A DNA stretch of 9,789 bases from Chloroflexota bacterium. Its GTDB lineage: Bacteria; Chloroflexota; Limnocylindria; Limnocylindrales; CSP1-4. Location of the stretch: positions 1-9,789 of the forward strand of contig JAJYNP010000011.1 in the NCBI GenBank assembly GCA_021786265.1, read 5' to 3'. Under the pieces are notes generated by a model. That model made no database searches and was not told the origin of the DNA. It saw only the letters and a program-made list of their open reading frames with translations. Both the position numbers and the translations under genes were made by a program. The stretch's first letter is position 1; every line of letters starts with the position of its first letter. Positions 1 to 6,336 of this stretch are shown in pieces.

Positions 1-334
1 CCCGATCGCGCTCTCGCTCGATCCGCGCCAGCGTGACGGCATCCGCGTCGCCTGCATCGGCGCTCGACGCGTACAGCGCCACCGTCTGCGCAATGTCCTC
101 GGCAGCCAGGCGCACGCGATCGAGGACGAGCGGCACGATGCGCTCGTACGCCTCCCGCGGGTAGGAGCGCCCGGGGACCCGCTGGTGCTGGCCGCGGACG
201 GGTCGCCGGGGCTGGCTGACCGCGGCCTCGAAGGCCGGGCAGGGGTCACGGTGACGGTAGCGCCCGGAGTTGCCGATGAGCCGCTGCCCGCAGGCCGCGC
301 ACTCGAGCATTGGCAGCACGTACGTGTCGCGCCG
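1..334 (-). pseudogene. C-terminal zinc-ribbon remnant of a large serine recombinase
   Basis: The frame runs off the left edge. It reads RRDTYVLPMLECAACGQRL, then a stretch with GNSGRYRHRDPCPAFEAA, a SYPREAYERIVPLVLDRV helix, and LARIERERDR at the edge. A CxxC followed by a YRHRDPCP segment and a charged helix is the layout of the recombinase zinc beta-ribbon region that follows the catalytic and recombinase domains in large serine recombinases (known of the family). The catalytic N-terminal domains are absent: upstream of about base 334 this frame turns into low-complexity Arg-rich sequence and none of the other minus frames to 550 resumes recombinase homology. An ATG lies at 310 and a GTG at 319, but similarity already begins upstream of them, so I read this as a truncated gene rather than a small intact one. 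A short intact zinc-ribbon ORF cannot be excluded because the C-terminus is outside the window. Confidence 0.6.
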
Positions 335-549
335 ACCTGCGGCCTGTCCGGTGCCGGGAGCGCGCCGATCCCGCCGAGCACGGTCTTGAGCTCGCCGCGG
401 CGGCCCAGGTACGCGACCTCGACGACGCCGGCCCAACCATCGAGTACGGCGATCACGCCTGGCGCGCGTACCGCTACAGCTTCCGGATCACGGTGCCGTC
501 GCGGTCGTAGGTGGTACCACCGCGGCCGCCAGGAGCGCCCCCCGGGGCG

Positions 550-1083
550 TCAGCTATCTCGGAGCAGCTCGTTGAGGCGGGAACCGGGATCGAGGCGGAG
601 CATCGCGCCGCCCACGACGAGCAGGAAGATCCACGCCGCGAGCGAGAACCCTCGCCCGAAGGAGTAGTCGCCGAAGGCCAGGTGCCCGGTCAGCGCGGCG
701 GTGGTGATCCCGGGGATGACGATGAAGCCCGACACGAAGAACAGCACCAAGTTGAGCACAGTGTAGGCAACGGCCGGCAGGTACCACATGCGCAGGCCGA
801 GGAGGTACACCATGGCGATCAGCACGTAGGCCACGACCTCGCCGTCGAGCCAGACGGTGACATCGGGGAACTTGGCGGGGGAAGCGAAGATGTGGGCGGC
901 GGCGTTCACCAAGGCCACCAGCACCAGGGCGAAGCGAATCCAGTGGAGCCGCCGCACCGCCCGGTCAGGGGTGTACCAGCGCTCCCGTTCCCGACGCAGG
1001 GCCGCGGGTAGGAGGCGGGCCAGCCAGTCGTCGGGAGGGGTTCGTCGTGCAGGACTTTCAGCGCCCGCTTCGGTTCGCGTCAT
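550..1083 (-). CDS. Four-helix integral membrane protein of unknown function
   Basis: A 177-residue protein with a charged Arg-rich N-terminal stretch (about residues 1-47, including RRERERWYTP) followed by four hydrophobic segments at about 48-66, 82-100, 102-124 and 146-162. A Gly-rich GHLAFGDYSFGRGF loop precedes the last helix, and a short charged tail ends in NELLRDS. I do not recognise the family and see no catalytic motif. An in-frame ATG lies 12 bases upstream at 1095, but a strong Shine-Dalgarno sequence (GGAGG, 1093-1089) sits inside that region with a 5-base spacer to the ATG at 1083, so I chose 1083. The gene is on the same strand as the response regulator upstream, 256 bases away, so shared transcription is possible but not shown. 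Codon use looks like that of its neighbours. Confidence 0.8.
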   Translation of the reverse strand: MTRTEAGAESPARRTPPDDWLARLLPAALRRERERWYTPDRAVRRLHWIRFALVLVALVNAAAHIFASPAKFPDVTVWLDGEVVAYVLIAMVYLLGLRMWYLPAVAYTVLNLVLFFVSGFIVIPGITTAALTGHLAFGDYSFGRGFSLAAWIFLLVVGGAMLRLDPGSRLNELLRDS

Positions 1084-1088
1084 GGCTG

Positions 1089-1093
1089 CCTCC
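1089..1093 (-). promoter_or_regulatory. Ribosome binding site fixing the membrane-protein start
   Basis: GGAGG on the minus strand, 5 bases before the ATG at 1083. It overlaps the alternative ATG at 1095, which has no comparable site of its own. Confidence 0.65.
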
Positions 1094-1339
1094 ATTCGCT
1101 GCCCTGCCTACCCAAGGGCTGAGCCTGTCCTGACGGTACCCCGTTGCCCTTGCGAGCCAGATCAACGCAGACAGGGCCGACAGTCAGACGCAGGACAAGA
1201 ATCTCAGGTCGAGGGCACGCACCCAGATACGAAGCCCAAAGGCGTCGAGGGCGAGATCGACAGGTTGCGCCGCGCCATCTGCGACCTCGGGCACGGAGCG
1301 AATGCCCTCGCCACGGATGTGGGCAGCGCCGTCGGGGTC

Positions 1340-1988
1340 CTACTCAGCACCGGGGAGCCGGTGGTGCACGACGAAAGCGGCAGCCCGGGCGCGCCGCTGG
1401 AGAGCGAGATTGGCCAGAATCGCGCTGAGGTAGTTCTTGACGGTGGTCTCCGAGAGGAAGACCTCGGCGGCGATCTGGCGGTTCGTCTTGCCCTCGGCGA
1501 TGAGGAGGAGGATCTTCTGCTCCTGGCGGGTGAGCTCGGTCAGGGGGTCGAGGGCGGCCCCCGCGGCGAGGCGCCGCAGGCGATGGAGGACCGGCTCGCT
1601 CGCGAGCGGGTCGAGGAGCAGCTCGCCACGCCCGACAGCCTCGAGCCCTGCCACGAGGTCGCGGGCGCGGATCTGCTCCAAGAGATAGCCTGAGGTGCCC
1701 GCCAGGATCGCGGCGAACACCGCCTCCTCGTCGGGGTAGCTTGTCAGCATGACGACCTTCGCCGCGGGGCGCGCGGCGCGTATCTCGCGCGTGGCCTCGA
1801 TCCCCGATCCATCCGGAAAGCGCACGTCCATCACGACGAGATCGGGCTGGCAGCGCGCTGCCGCAGCGATCACCTCGGCGCGCGTGCCCGCCTCGGCCAC
1901 GATGCGGAACTGCTTGTGGCGCTTGAGCAGCGCCAGCAGGCCACGGCGCACCAGCTCATGGTCGTCGGCGACAAGGACCCGCGGACAC
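1340..1988 (-). CDS. NarL/LuxR-type response regulator with a disrupted start and an altered REC lysine
   Basis: A REC receiver domain is followed by a GerE/LuxR helix-turn-helix. Visible are RVLVADDHELVRRGLLALL (acidic pair), DLVVMDVRFPDGSG with the phosphoacceptor Asp, the VVMLTS threonine strand, GTSGYLLEQIRARDL, and the DNA-binding part LTRQEQKILLLIAEGKTNRQ through SETTVKNYLSAILANL. Members normally respond to a sensor kinase and bind promoters; no kinase gene is seen nearby. Two oddities stand out. The frame encoding RVLVADDH (codons from 1981) has no ATG, GTG or TTG upstream before a stop near 2236; the first in-frame GTG is at 1951, inside the domain and after the acidic pair. A GTG at 1988 followed by TCC GCG would start the domain normally if one G were removed from the GGG at 1978-1980. 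Second, the conserved Lys of the GYLLK motif is Glu (codon 1678-1676). The gene may be inactive, or translated from an unusual start. The family call is firm; functionality is not. Confidence 0.85.
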
Positions 1989-2156
1989 TCCGGCGCGTCT
2001 TCCTGCGGGACGGCGGTGACGCTCGTCTGGTGCTCTCCCGGCGATCCGCAGCGCGCCGCGGCGTCCGGCCCTGCCGGGCTCGCCCGCGCCCGTACCGCCG
2101 CGGCCCCGGGTGCGCGGTCGCGCTCGTGGACAGGCCGGGCAACGTGGGGGTGTCGC

Positions 2157-2465
2157 CTACGCGCCGCTGTGCGGGCCCGCCCTTCGGCTCGATCCCGCCC
2201 GGGGCGGATCCGGCCTGTGTCGGCACCCCGCGATCAGGCACCGCGTGGCGGCCAGCCGGTCCAGGATGAGCGGCTTGACCCGGTCGACCCCGACGCGGAT
2301 CTGCTCCATGCTGTCGCGGTCGCGCACGGTGACGGCGTGCTCGTCGATCGAGTCGCCGTCGACGGTGATGCACCAGGGCGTCCCGATCTCGTCCTGGCGC
2401 CGGTACAGCTTGCCGATGGAAGCCGTGTCGTCGTAGACGGCCATCGTGTCGCGGCGCAGATGATC
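2157..2465 (-). pseudogene. Glycyl-tRNA synthetase C-terminal fragment
   Basis: The minus-strand frame reads HLRRDTMAVYDDTASIGKL, then YRRQDEIGTPWCITVDGDS, HAVTVRDRDSMEQIRVGVD and VKPLILDRL. This matches the anticodon-binding C-terminal end of the dimeric (alpha2) class II glycyl-tRNA synthetase, whose usual length is about 450 residues (known of the family). Only about 75 residues of synthetase-like sequence are present; the class II catalytic motifs are absent. After DRLAATRCLIAGC the frame continues into unrelated Arg/Pro-rich sequence to a stop at 2157. Upstream, similarity ends near 2465, where the opposite strand begins to look like a potassium channel. An ATG at 2444 lies inside the homology and is not a plausible native start. 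I read it as a rearrangement remnant; the functional gene should be elsewhere in the genome. Confidence 0.75.
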
Positions 2466-2483
2466 ACGGCGCGGCGCGCTCTC

Positions 2484-2939
2484 ATGGTCCTGGCTCGTTC
2501 GCTCTGTACATCGCGGAGCACGACGTGAACAAGGCGAGCGCATCGCCGTTCCGATGCACTCCGGTGAGGCGTCGTGACCATCTCCACGGTCGATTACGGC
2601 GACGTGTACCCCGTGGCGGCTGATGGCAAGCGCATCGCGATGGTGCCGATGCTCCTGGGGATCGCACTCTTCTCGGCGATCACCGCCACGGCCACGAGCT
2701 ACCTGCTTGCGACCGCGGAGCCCACGTACCCGAGGAGGAGCGGCAGGTGTGTTGAGGAAATCCAGCGGCTGGCTGCCCTACGCGAGCAGGGTTTCCTCAC
2801 GGACGAAGAGTTCGCGACAGCGAAGGCAGGGCTCCTGCGCTATCAGCCGGGGTCCGATTCGACCCGTTTTCGGGGCAGTTCGCGACCCCTCGAGCCGATC
2901 ACCGACCCTCACACCACCGGCCGGTTCCTGGGACAGTGA
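2484..2939 (+). pseudogene. Decayed potassium channel (pore, last helix and SHOCT tail only)
   Basis: The clean frame from GTG 2574 reads VTISTVDYGDVYPVAADGKR, a hydrophobic helix MLLGIALFSAITATATSYLL, and a tail with LREQGFLTDEEFATAKAGLL. It is closely similar to the end of the intact channel at 7135-7941: 29 of 39 residues match from GDVYP through SYLLAT. Similarity continues upstream only if lesions are bridged. ALYIAEHDVNKASASPF is in another frame; one extra C at 2551/2552 shifts it; then D-A-L-R-stop-GVVT follows where the intact copy has DALWWGVVT, with TGA at 2565-2567 in place of a Trp codon. A further one-base loss lies near 2492-2500. The filter is TVDYG instead of TVGYG. The voltage-sensor helices are missing. 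After the SHOCT-like tail the frame runs on for about 33 unrelated residues to 2939. This is a gene remnant; a short product from 2574 would lack a usable pore. Confidence 0.8.
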
Positions 2940-3077
2940 CGCGCCGTTTCGCGCGAGTGACGTCTCGCGGCACGCCGTGGGCTGCGATGCACTCGCCCAG
3001 CAGCTCGATGATCCGCGTCGCCGGCCCATGGTCCACGACGTGGTGCTCTGTTCCGGTTCGAGAGTGGGCGCATAGGC

Positions 3078-3125
3078 GGCTCCGAACGTCCGTGGCCCCG
3101 AACGTCCGCGGCTCCGAACGCCAGG
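3078..3125. repeat. Three tandem 16-base imperfect repeats
   Basis: GGCTCCGAACGTCCGT (3078-3093), GGCCCCGAACGTCCGC (3094-3109) and GGCTCCGAACGCCAGG (3110-3125) follow each other directly. Units 1 and 2 differ at two positions; unit 3 diverges at its end. They lie between the channel remnant and the nucleotidyltransferase gene. The rest of 2940-3157 holds no gene I can recognise. Confidence 0.7.
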
Positions 3126-3157
3126 CCCGGGTGGCGCGCCGCCCAGAGGAAAGCCCG

Positions 3158-3745
3158 TCACTCACCGTGGGCGGCCTCATCTAGGGTGCGGCGCAGGAGC
3201 GAGGCGCGATCAAGGCGCCCGATGGCCGCGTATGCCGCCGCCTCGTACTCCAGCGAGAGGACGGGAACTATCAAGGACTCCACGTGCACCAGCCGGCGAT
3301 GCTCGGCCGGGTCCGTTGGCGGCCCCCACGAGCCATCCGCCAGTCGCTTCTGCACCGCGCCCAGCAGTTCCACCGCGACACCGTCCACCACGAACGCTCC
3401 GAACAGCGAGCGCATCCGCTCGGACTCCCACCCGTGGAGCGGGGCGATGGAGTAGGGCGCCAGCAGCTCCGCGGCCTTCCTGACGCCCGCCTCGTCGGTC
3501 TGCACATCAATGTCGTGTGGCTGGACAGGCGCGCCCTGCAGAAGGTGCCCCATGCTGCCCGTGAGCGCCCAGTTGACGTCGGCCAGCGGTAGCAGCGCGA
3601 CGAGGTTCCGCAGCGCGGCGAGATGCGCGTCGGACAGCGCGCTCGGAAGCGCCCCTTGCACCATGACCACCGGATACTGACCACTCGCCCACGCTCGCGC
3701 AAGACCGCGCATGGGGGTCGCGCCCGCTCTGGACAGGCGAACCAT
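3158..3745 (-). CDS. Nucleotidyltransferase-fold protein (Pol beta superfamily)
   Basis: A 195-residue protein. The core WALTGSMGHLLQG (Gly-Ser at 63-64) followed by PHDIDVQTD (DID at 78-80) is the GS-x(n)-DxD nucleotide- and metal-binding signature of the Pol beta-type nucleotidyltransferases (known of the superfamily). VDGVAVELLGAV (Glu126) is a fair candidate for the third carboxylate strand. The C-terminal helical part LEYEAAAYAAIGRLDRASLL resembles the helix following the core in small stand-alone members such as AbiEii-like toxins and aminoglycoside nucleotidyltransferases. The substrate cannot be told from sequence. Start choice is uncertain: ATG 3745, 3712 or 3664 are all possible and none has a strong ribosome binding site; the homologous core begins after residue 40. 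It is transcribed divergently from the PD-(D/E)XK nuclease gene. No antitoxin-like partner is seen beside it. Confidence 0.8.
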   Translation of the reverse strand: MVRLSRAGATPMRGLARAWASGQYPVVMVQGALPSALSDAHLAALRNLVALLPLADVNWALTGSMGHLLQGAPVQPHDIDVQTDEAGVRKAAELLAPYSIAPLHGWESERMRSLFGAFVVDGVAVELLGAVQKRLADGSWGPPTDPAEHRRLVHVESLIVPVLSLEYEAAAYAAIGRLDRASLLRRTLDEAAHGE

Positions 3746-3828
3746 GAAGTCCGCGTCGGGCTGCCGTGCCGCAGGTCGTCACGCTGGGACGCCCGGCTTC
3801 TCCGGGGGCTTCGGGCCAGTCCAGGATC

Positions 3829-3858
3829 TTGACAGACGTTGCAGCCTGCTCCGATACG
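3829..3858 (+). promoter_or_regulatory. Candidate sigma-70 type promoter for the nuclease gene
   Basis: A perfect TTGACA -35 box (3829-3834) is followed after 18 bases by GATACG (3853-3858), a weak match to TATAAT. If used, transcription would begin near 3865 and give a leader of about 190 bases before the GTG at 4057. Confidence 0.35.
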
Positions 3859-4042
3859 ACCTCGTTTCGGGACGGCCCATTCACCGGCTCCCGCCGCACG
3901 GATATCACGTCGCGGCGGGGCTGCCTTTTCGGGCCGCCGCGGTTGCTACCTGGTGCCCATGCGCCCCGTGGCCGGGACGCTGCAGCCATGACCCCCGATC
4001 CATTCCTACGGCGGAGTACGCTCACGAAGCAGCATCATCGAC

Positions 4043-4048
4043 GGGGAG
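4043..4048 (+). promoter_or_regulatory. Ribosome binding site fixing the nuclease start
   Basis: GGGGAG with an 8-base spacer to the GTG at 4057. The other in-frame starts (3766, 3988) lack such a site. Confidence 0.65.
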
Positions 4049-4056
4049 TACGAGCT

Positions 4057-4962
4057 GTGACGGCCCACCTCGTTCTGCGCGAGCATCTCCAATCCCGGCT
4101 CGCCGAGACGTGGCCGAGTTTTCTCGAGCTGCGACGCCGCAGGCTGGTCGAGACCGACCGTCCCGGTGGTGGGGCGGAGCGCGTCGCCGAGCTCATCGTC
4201 GCGGACCTCTTCACGCACGCCCTCGACTGGCATGTCGACGATCTCAACCATCAGATCGGCTATGCCGACTTACTGCTGACGCGCCTGGGCATCAAGTACC
4301 TGGTGATCGAGACGAAACGTCCCGGCGCGCTGGCGTGGAGCGAAGCCGCTGTCGAGGCCGCTTTGGAGCAGGCGACGCGCTACGCCGTGGCACAGGGCGT
4401 CCGCGCGGTGGCCGTGAGCGATGGGCACCTGCTCTACGCGGCGGACATCGCCAGCGGAGGGCACCACGGCCGGGCCCTCGTGTACTTGGAGGCGCCGACA
4501 CCGCCCGAGGGCTTGTGGTGGCTGAGCGTCCACGGCATCTACCGGCCCGTCGATCCGACGCCCACGCCGGGCACGCTCCTGCCCCGCGAGACGGCACGGG
4601 CCGGGGCACCGGGAGCGGTGAGCGAGACCCTGCTCCATCCCAAGTACGAGATCCCGGCGCGCTGCTTCGCCTACGTCGGAGACCCATCCCGCCCAGGCAG
4701 CTGGCACCTGCCATTCCGACTCCTGGACGGCAGCGTGGACAGCAAGCGGCTGCCCAAGGCGATCCAGGCCATCCTGACGGACTATCGCGGCGCGACGGTC
4801 GGATCGGTCCCCGAGGCGGCGATCCCGGCCGTGCTTGAGCGGCTCGCGGGTGCGGCGCGCGAGCTGGGCCGTATGCCCGACCAGCGGCCTGACACGGCCG
4901 AGGCCTACCAGCTACTGCACGACGCGCTGCTCCAGATTGAGAAGGATCGGCGCCGACGGTAA
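4057..4962 (+). CDS. Stand-alone PD-(D/E)XK nuclease, HsdR N-terminal-like
   Basis: A 301-residue protein from GTG 4057. The N-terminal half has the order expected for the nuclease domain of type I restriction HsdR subunits: Glu45 in ERVAELIVADLF, Asp71 in GYADLLL, the E-x-K pair Glu85/Lys87 in YLVIETKRPG, and a QxxxY element Q105-ATR-Y109. QxxxY downstream of ExK is typical of the HsdR/RecB-like branch of this fold (known). HsdR proteins are usually near 1000 residues with a helicase; none is present here and no hsdM or hsdS is in the window. Residues of about 150-301 (WWLSVHGIYRP, CFAYVGDPSRPGSWHLPFRL, and a helical Arg-rich end) are not recognised. Predicted role: cytoplasmic DNA cleavage, possibly defence, by inference only. 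It is convergent with the methyltransferase gene. Confidence 0.8.
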   Translation: MTAHLVLREHLQSRLAETWPSFLELRRRRLVETDRPGGGAERVAELIVADLFTHALDWHVDDLNHQIGYADLLLTRLGIKYLVIETKRPGALAWSEAAVEAALEQATRYAVAQGVRAVAVSDGHLLYAADIASGGHHGRALVYLEAPTPPEGLWWLSVHGIYRPVDPTPTPGTLLPRETARAGAPGAVSETLLHPKYEIPARCFAYVGDPSRPGSWHLPFRLLDGSVDSKRLPKAIQAILTDYRGATVGSVPEAAIPAVLERLAGAARELGRMPDQRPDTAEAYQLLHDALLQIEKDRRRR

Positions 4963-4971
4963 GCGGCGCTG
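4948..4971. terminator. Weak hairpin at the end of the nuclease gene
   Basis: CGGCGCCG and CGGCGCTG form an 8-pair stem (one G-U) around an 8-base loop overlapping the stop codon at 4960-4962. No T run follows, so Rho-independent termination is doubtful. Confidence 0.25.
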
Positions 4972-5021
4972 CCGACGCGACGATCGCGTGAACGGCACTC
5001 GGCTCGCTTGTTACCTCGGCC

Positions 5022-5042
5022 TCAAGTCCTCTCGCCCTGACC
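5022..5042 (+). repeat. Direct repeat copy 1 (downstream of the methyltransferase)
   Basis: The core AGTCCTCTCGCCCTGACC (5025-5042) recurs at 5949-5966 with one difference. Over 21 bases, 19 match. The two copies bracket the methyltransferase gene. Confidence 0.55.
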
Positions 5043-5063
5043 TGCAGACAGAAGCCGTTCCCT

Positions 5064-5813
5064 CTACGCGTCGTTCTCGGCCTTCCGCCAGATCGACACG
5101 TGCTTCCTGCTCTCGCTCGTGAAGGCGGTCCGGTCCCACTCGCCCCACCGGTGGACGAGCCGCATCCCCGCGAGCCGCGCCATGAGGTCGAGCTCTCCGG
5201 GCCACGCGTAGCGGAACGGCGGGGACCACCGCTCCACGCGCCCGTCGGGGAGGAACTTGATGTGATGAGACCACAGGCGTTGGGTGGCCACGTCGTATTC
5301 GTCGATCCCGAGGTGCGTGTCGCTGTGATCGAAGACCGTGAACCGCTCGCCACGTCGGAGGCCGGGAAACGGCAGCTCGACGAGGAAGTGGCCGCCGGGT
5401 GCGAGGTGCGCGGCGGCGTTCTGGAAGCAGGCGACCTGCGCCTCCTGGGTCGTCAGGTTCAGGAGTGAGTTGTAGACGAGGAAGACGAGGCGGAACGAGC
5501 CGGCACCGGGTGCCTGCGCGGTCGTCATGTCGCCGATGACCACAGGGATCGATGCCTCGTCGCCTCCGGGCTTGCTCCGCAACCGCTCGACCATCGCTGC
5601 CGACAGCTCGATCCCGGCCACCCGGAGGCCACGCTCGGCGAGCGGCAGCCCGACCCGCCCGGTGCCGATCGCCAGTTCGAGCACGGGGCCACCCGCGGCG
5701 AGCTCGGCGAGCACATCGAGCTGCGGGCCGAGGACCTCCGGCGCCGACAGCTCCGCCGTGTCGTCGTCATAGGTGGCGGCGACCTCCTCGCCGAACCAGT
5801 CCTTGATCTCCAT
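5064..5813 (-). CDS. Class I SAM-dependent methyltransferase
   Basis: A 249-residue protein with a complete Rossmann-type methyltransferase core. Motif I is VLELAIGTGRVGLPLA (residues 44-59), the acidic ribose-binding residue is Glu69 in GIELS, the motif II region is VVIGDM (91-96), the catalytic-strand region is FRLVFLVYNSLLNL (107-120), and the strand after it is HLAPGGHFLVELPF. The C-terminal part (FDHSDTHLGIDEYD, RYAWPGELDLMARLAGMRL, WGEWDRTAFTSESRKHVSI) is usual for small-molecule class I enzymes of about 250 residues; LMARLAGMRLVHRWGEWD corresponds to the last strands. The methyl acceptor is unknown. The start at ATG 5813 fits the domain boundary (MEIKDWFGEEVAATYDDD), though the ribosome binding site is weak. 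It is a single gene, convergent with the nuclease; nothing supports a joint modification-restriction role, since the protein lacks DNA-methylase motifs such as NPPY or DPPY. Confidence 0.9.
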   Translation of the reverse strand: MEIKDWFGEEVAATYDDDTAELSAPEVLGPQLDVLAELAAGGPVLELAIGTGRVGLPLAERGLRVAGIELSAAMVERLRSKPGGDEASIPVVIGDMTTAQAPGAGSFRLVFLVYNSLLNLTTQEAQVACFQNAAAHLAPGGHFLVELPFPGLRRGERFTVFDHSDTHLGIDEYDVATQRLWSHHIKFLPDGRVERWSPPFRYAWPGELDLMARLAGMRLVHRWGEWDRTAFTSESRKHVSIWRKAENDA

Positions 5814-6336
5814 GTGGCAAGACTACCTGCTTGACCACACAAGCCGGCCCCGACTGGCGACGAGGTCCAACTGCGTCAGGCGGCGTCGTTCAGCGCGTCA
5901 GCGAGCCAGTCGGGCACCACGATCCGGGTGATGGGAACGGCCGGGTCTAGTCCTCTCGCCCCGACCAACCGGTTCACTCGCGGCCCCACTCCTCACTCGT
6001 CTGCCGTCTGCCCCGGCCGCCTCTGGCTCCACCTGATGGTTGAAACGCTGACGAGTCGGCCCTCCGCGACCCACTGAGCGAGGAACCTGGGCGCACAAGC
6101 AGCCCTTCACCCTCCAGCGTGTGCTGCTCGGGCCATCTCGTCCGTACAGGTGCTACTCAGTCGGCCTCCCTGTCAACGCGGCGGATGCGGCGCGCTGGAT
6201 TGCCGGCCGCGAGCCGCGGTGTCGGTGGCGTCTGCCCGCCTCGCCCACGTACACCGTCCGTCGACGAGTTCCGACGCGGACGTGGCCGCTTCGAGCGCTC
6301 ATTGATGGCGCACCCCACTGCGGTTGTGCAGGTCGT
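5814..6336. other. Long stretch with no recognised gene
   Basis: About 520 bases between the methyltransferase start and the vapBC promoter. Several short frames are open but give Arg/Pro-rich or unfamiliar translations. The most protein-like is a 37-residue minus-strand frame (5876-5989) containing LDPAVPITRIVVPDWLADAL; it could be the end of a lost gene but I cannot assign it. A TTGACA on the minus strand (6176-6171) lacks a convincing -10 partner. Direct repeat copy 2 lies at 5946-5966. Confidence 0.5.
5946..5966 (+). repeat. Direct repeat copy 2 (upstream of the methyltransferase)
   Basis: The core AGTCCTCTCGCCCCGACC (5949-5966) is the partner of 5025-5042, same orientation, one mismatch in the 18-base core. 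Confidence 0.55.

Larger units (their letters stand above)
3746..4056. other. Divergent intergenic region, no gene recognised
   Basis: About 311 bases between the divergent nucleotidyltransferase and nuclease genes. The plus-strand frame of the nuclease stays open through it back to 3766, but the translation is Arg/Pro/Ser-rich without recognisable structure, and the strong ribosome binding site at 4043-4048 argues that coding begins at 4057. A promoter candidate lies at 3829-3858. Confidence 0.55.

Noticed and set aside
335..549. A small gene between the recombinase remnant and the membrane protein, on either strand
   Set aside because: Minus frames show pieces such as LGRRGELKTVLGG and TTYDRDGTVIRKL-stop, and the plus strand shows a short frame, but none has a start with a ribosome binding site or recognisable homology.
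857..1693. Plus-strand open frame (278 codons) opposite the response regulator
   Set aside because: The minus strand encodes recognisable REC and LuxR domains; this frame is unstructured apart from a short Asp/Glu-rich antisense stretch.
3048..3066. GGTTCGAG-like tRNA T-loop
   Set aside because: No matching 5-base T stem, acceptor stem or anticodon arm can be formed around it.
2899..3180. Minus-strand frame with HHVVDHGPATRIIELLGECI, considered as a transposase fragment
   Set aside because: The segment looks protein-like, but I could not match it to a DDE transposase motif set or any other family, and it overlaps the tandem repeats.
3711..4838. Long plus-strand open frame (375 codons) overlapping the nuclease gene in another frame
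   Set aside because: Arg/Pro-rich composition with no motif; the overlapping frame holds the D...ExK...QxxxY nuclease signature.
4292..5353. Long minus-strand open frame (353 codons) spanning the nuclease and methyltransferase ends
   Set aside because: It crosses two well-supported genes and has a low-complexity Arg/Ser/Pro translation typical of antisense frames in GC-rich DNA.
5064..5813. Methyltransferase as the modification partner of the nearby nuclease
   Set aside because: It lacks DNA-methylase catalytic motifs, is convergent rather than co-directional, and has the size and C-terminal layout of a small-molecule methyltransferase.
6147..6176. Minus-strand TTGACA (6176-6171) as a promoter for the methyltransferase
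   Set aside because: No acceptable -10 box at 16-18 bases spacing, and it lies over 330 bases from the gene start.
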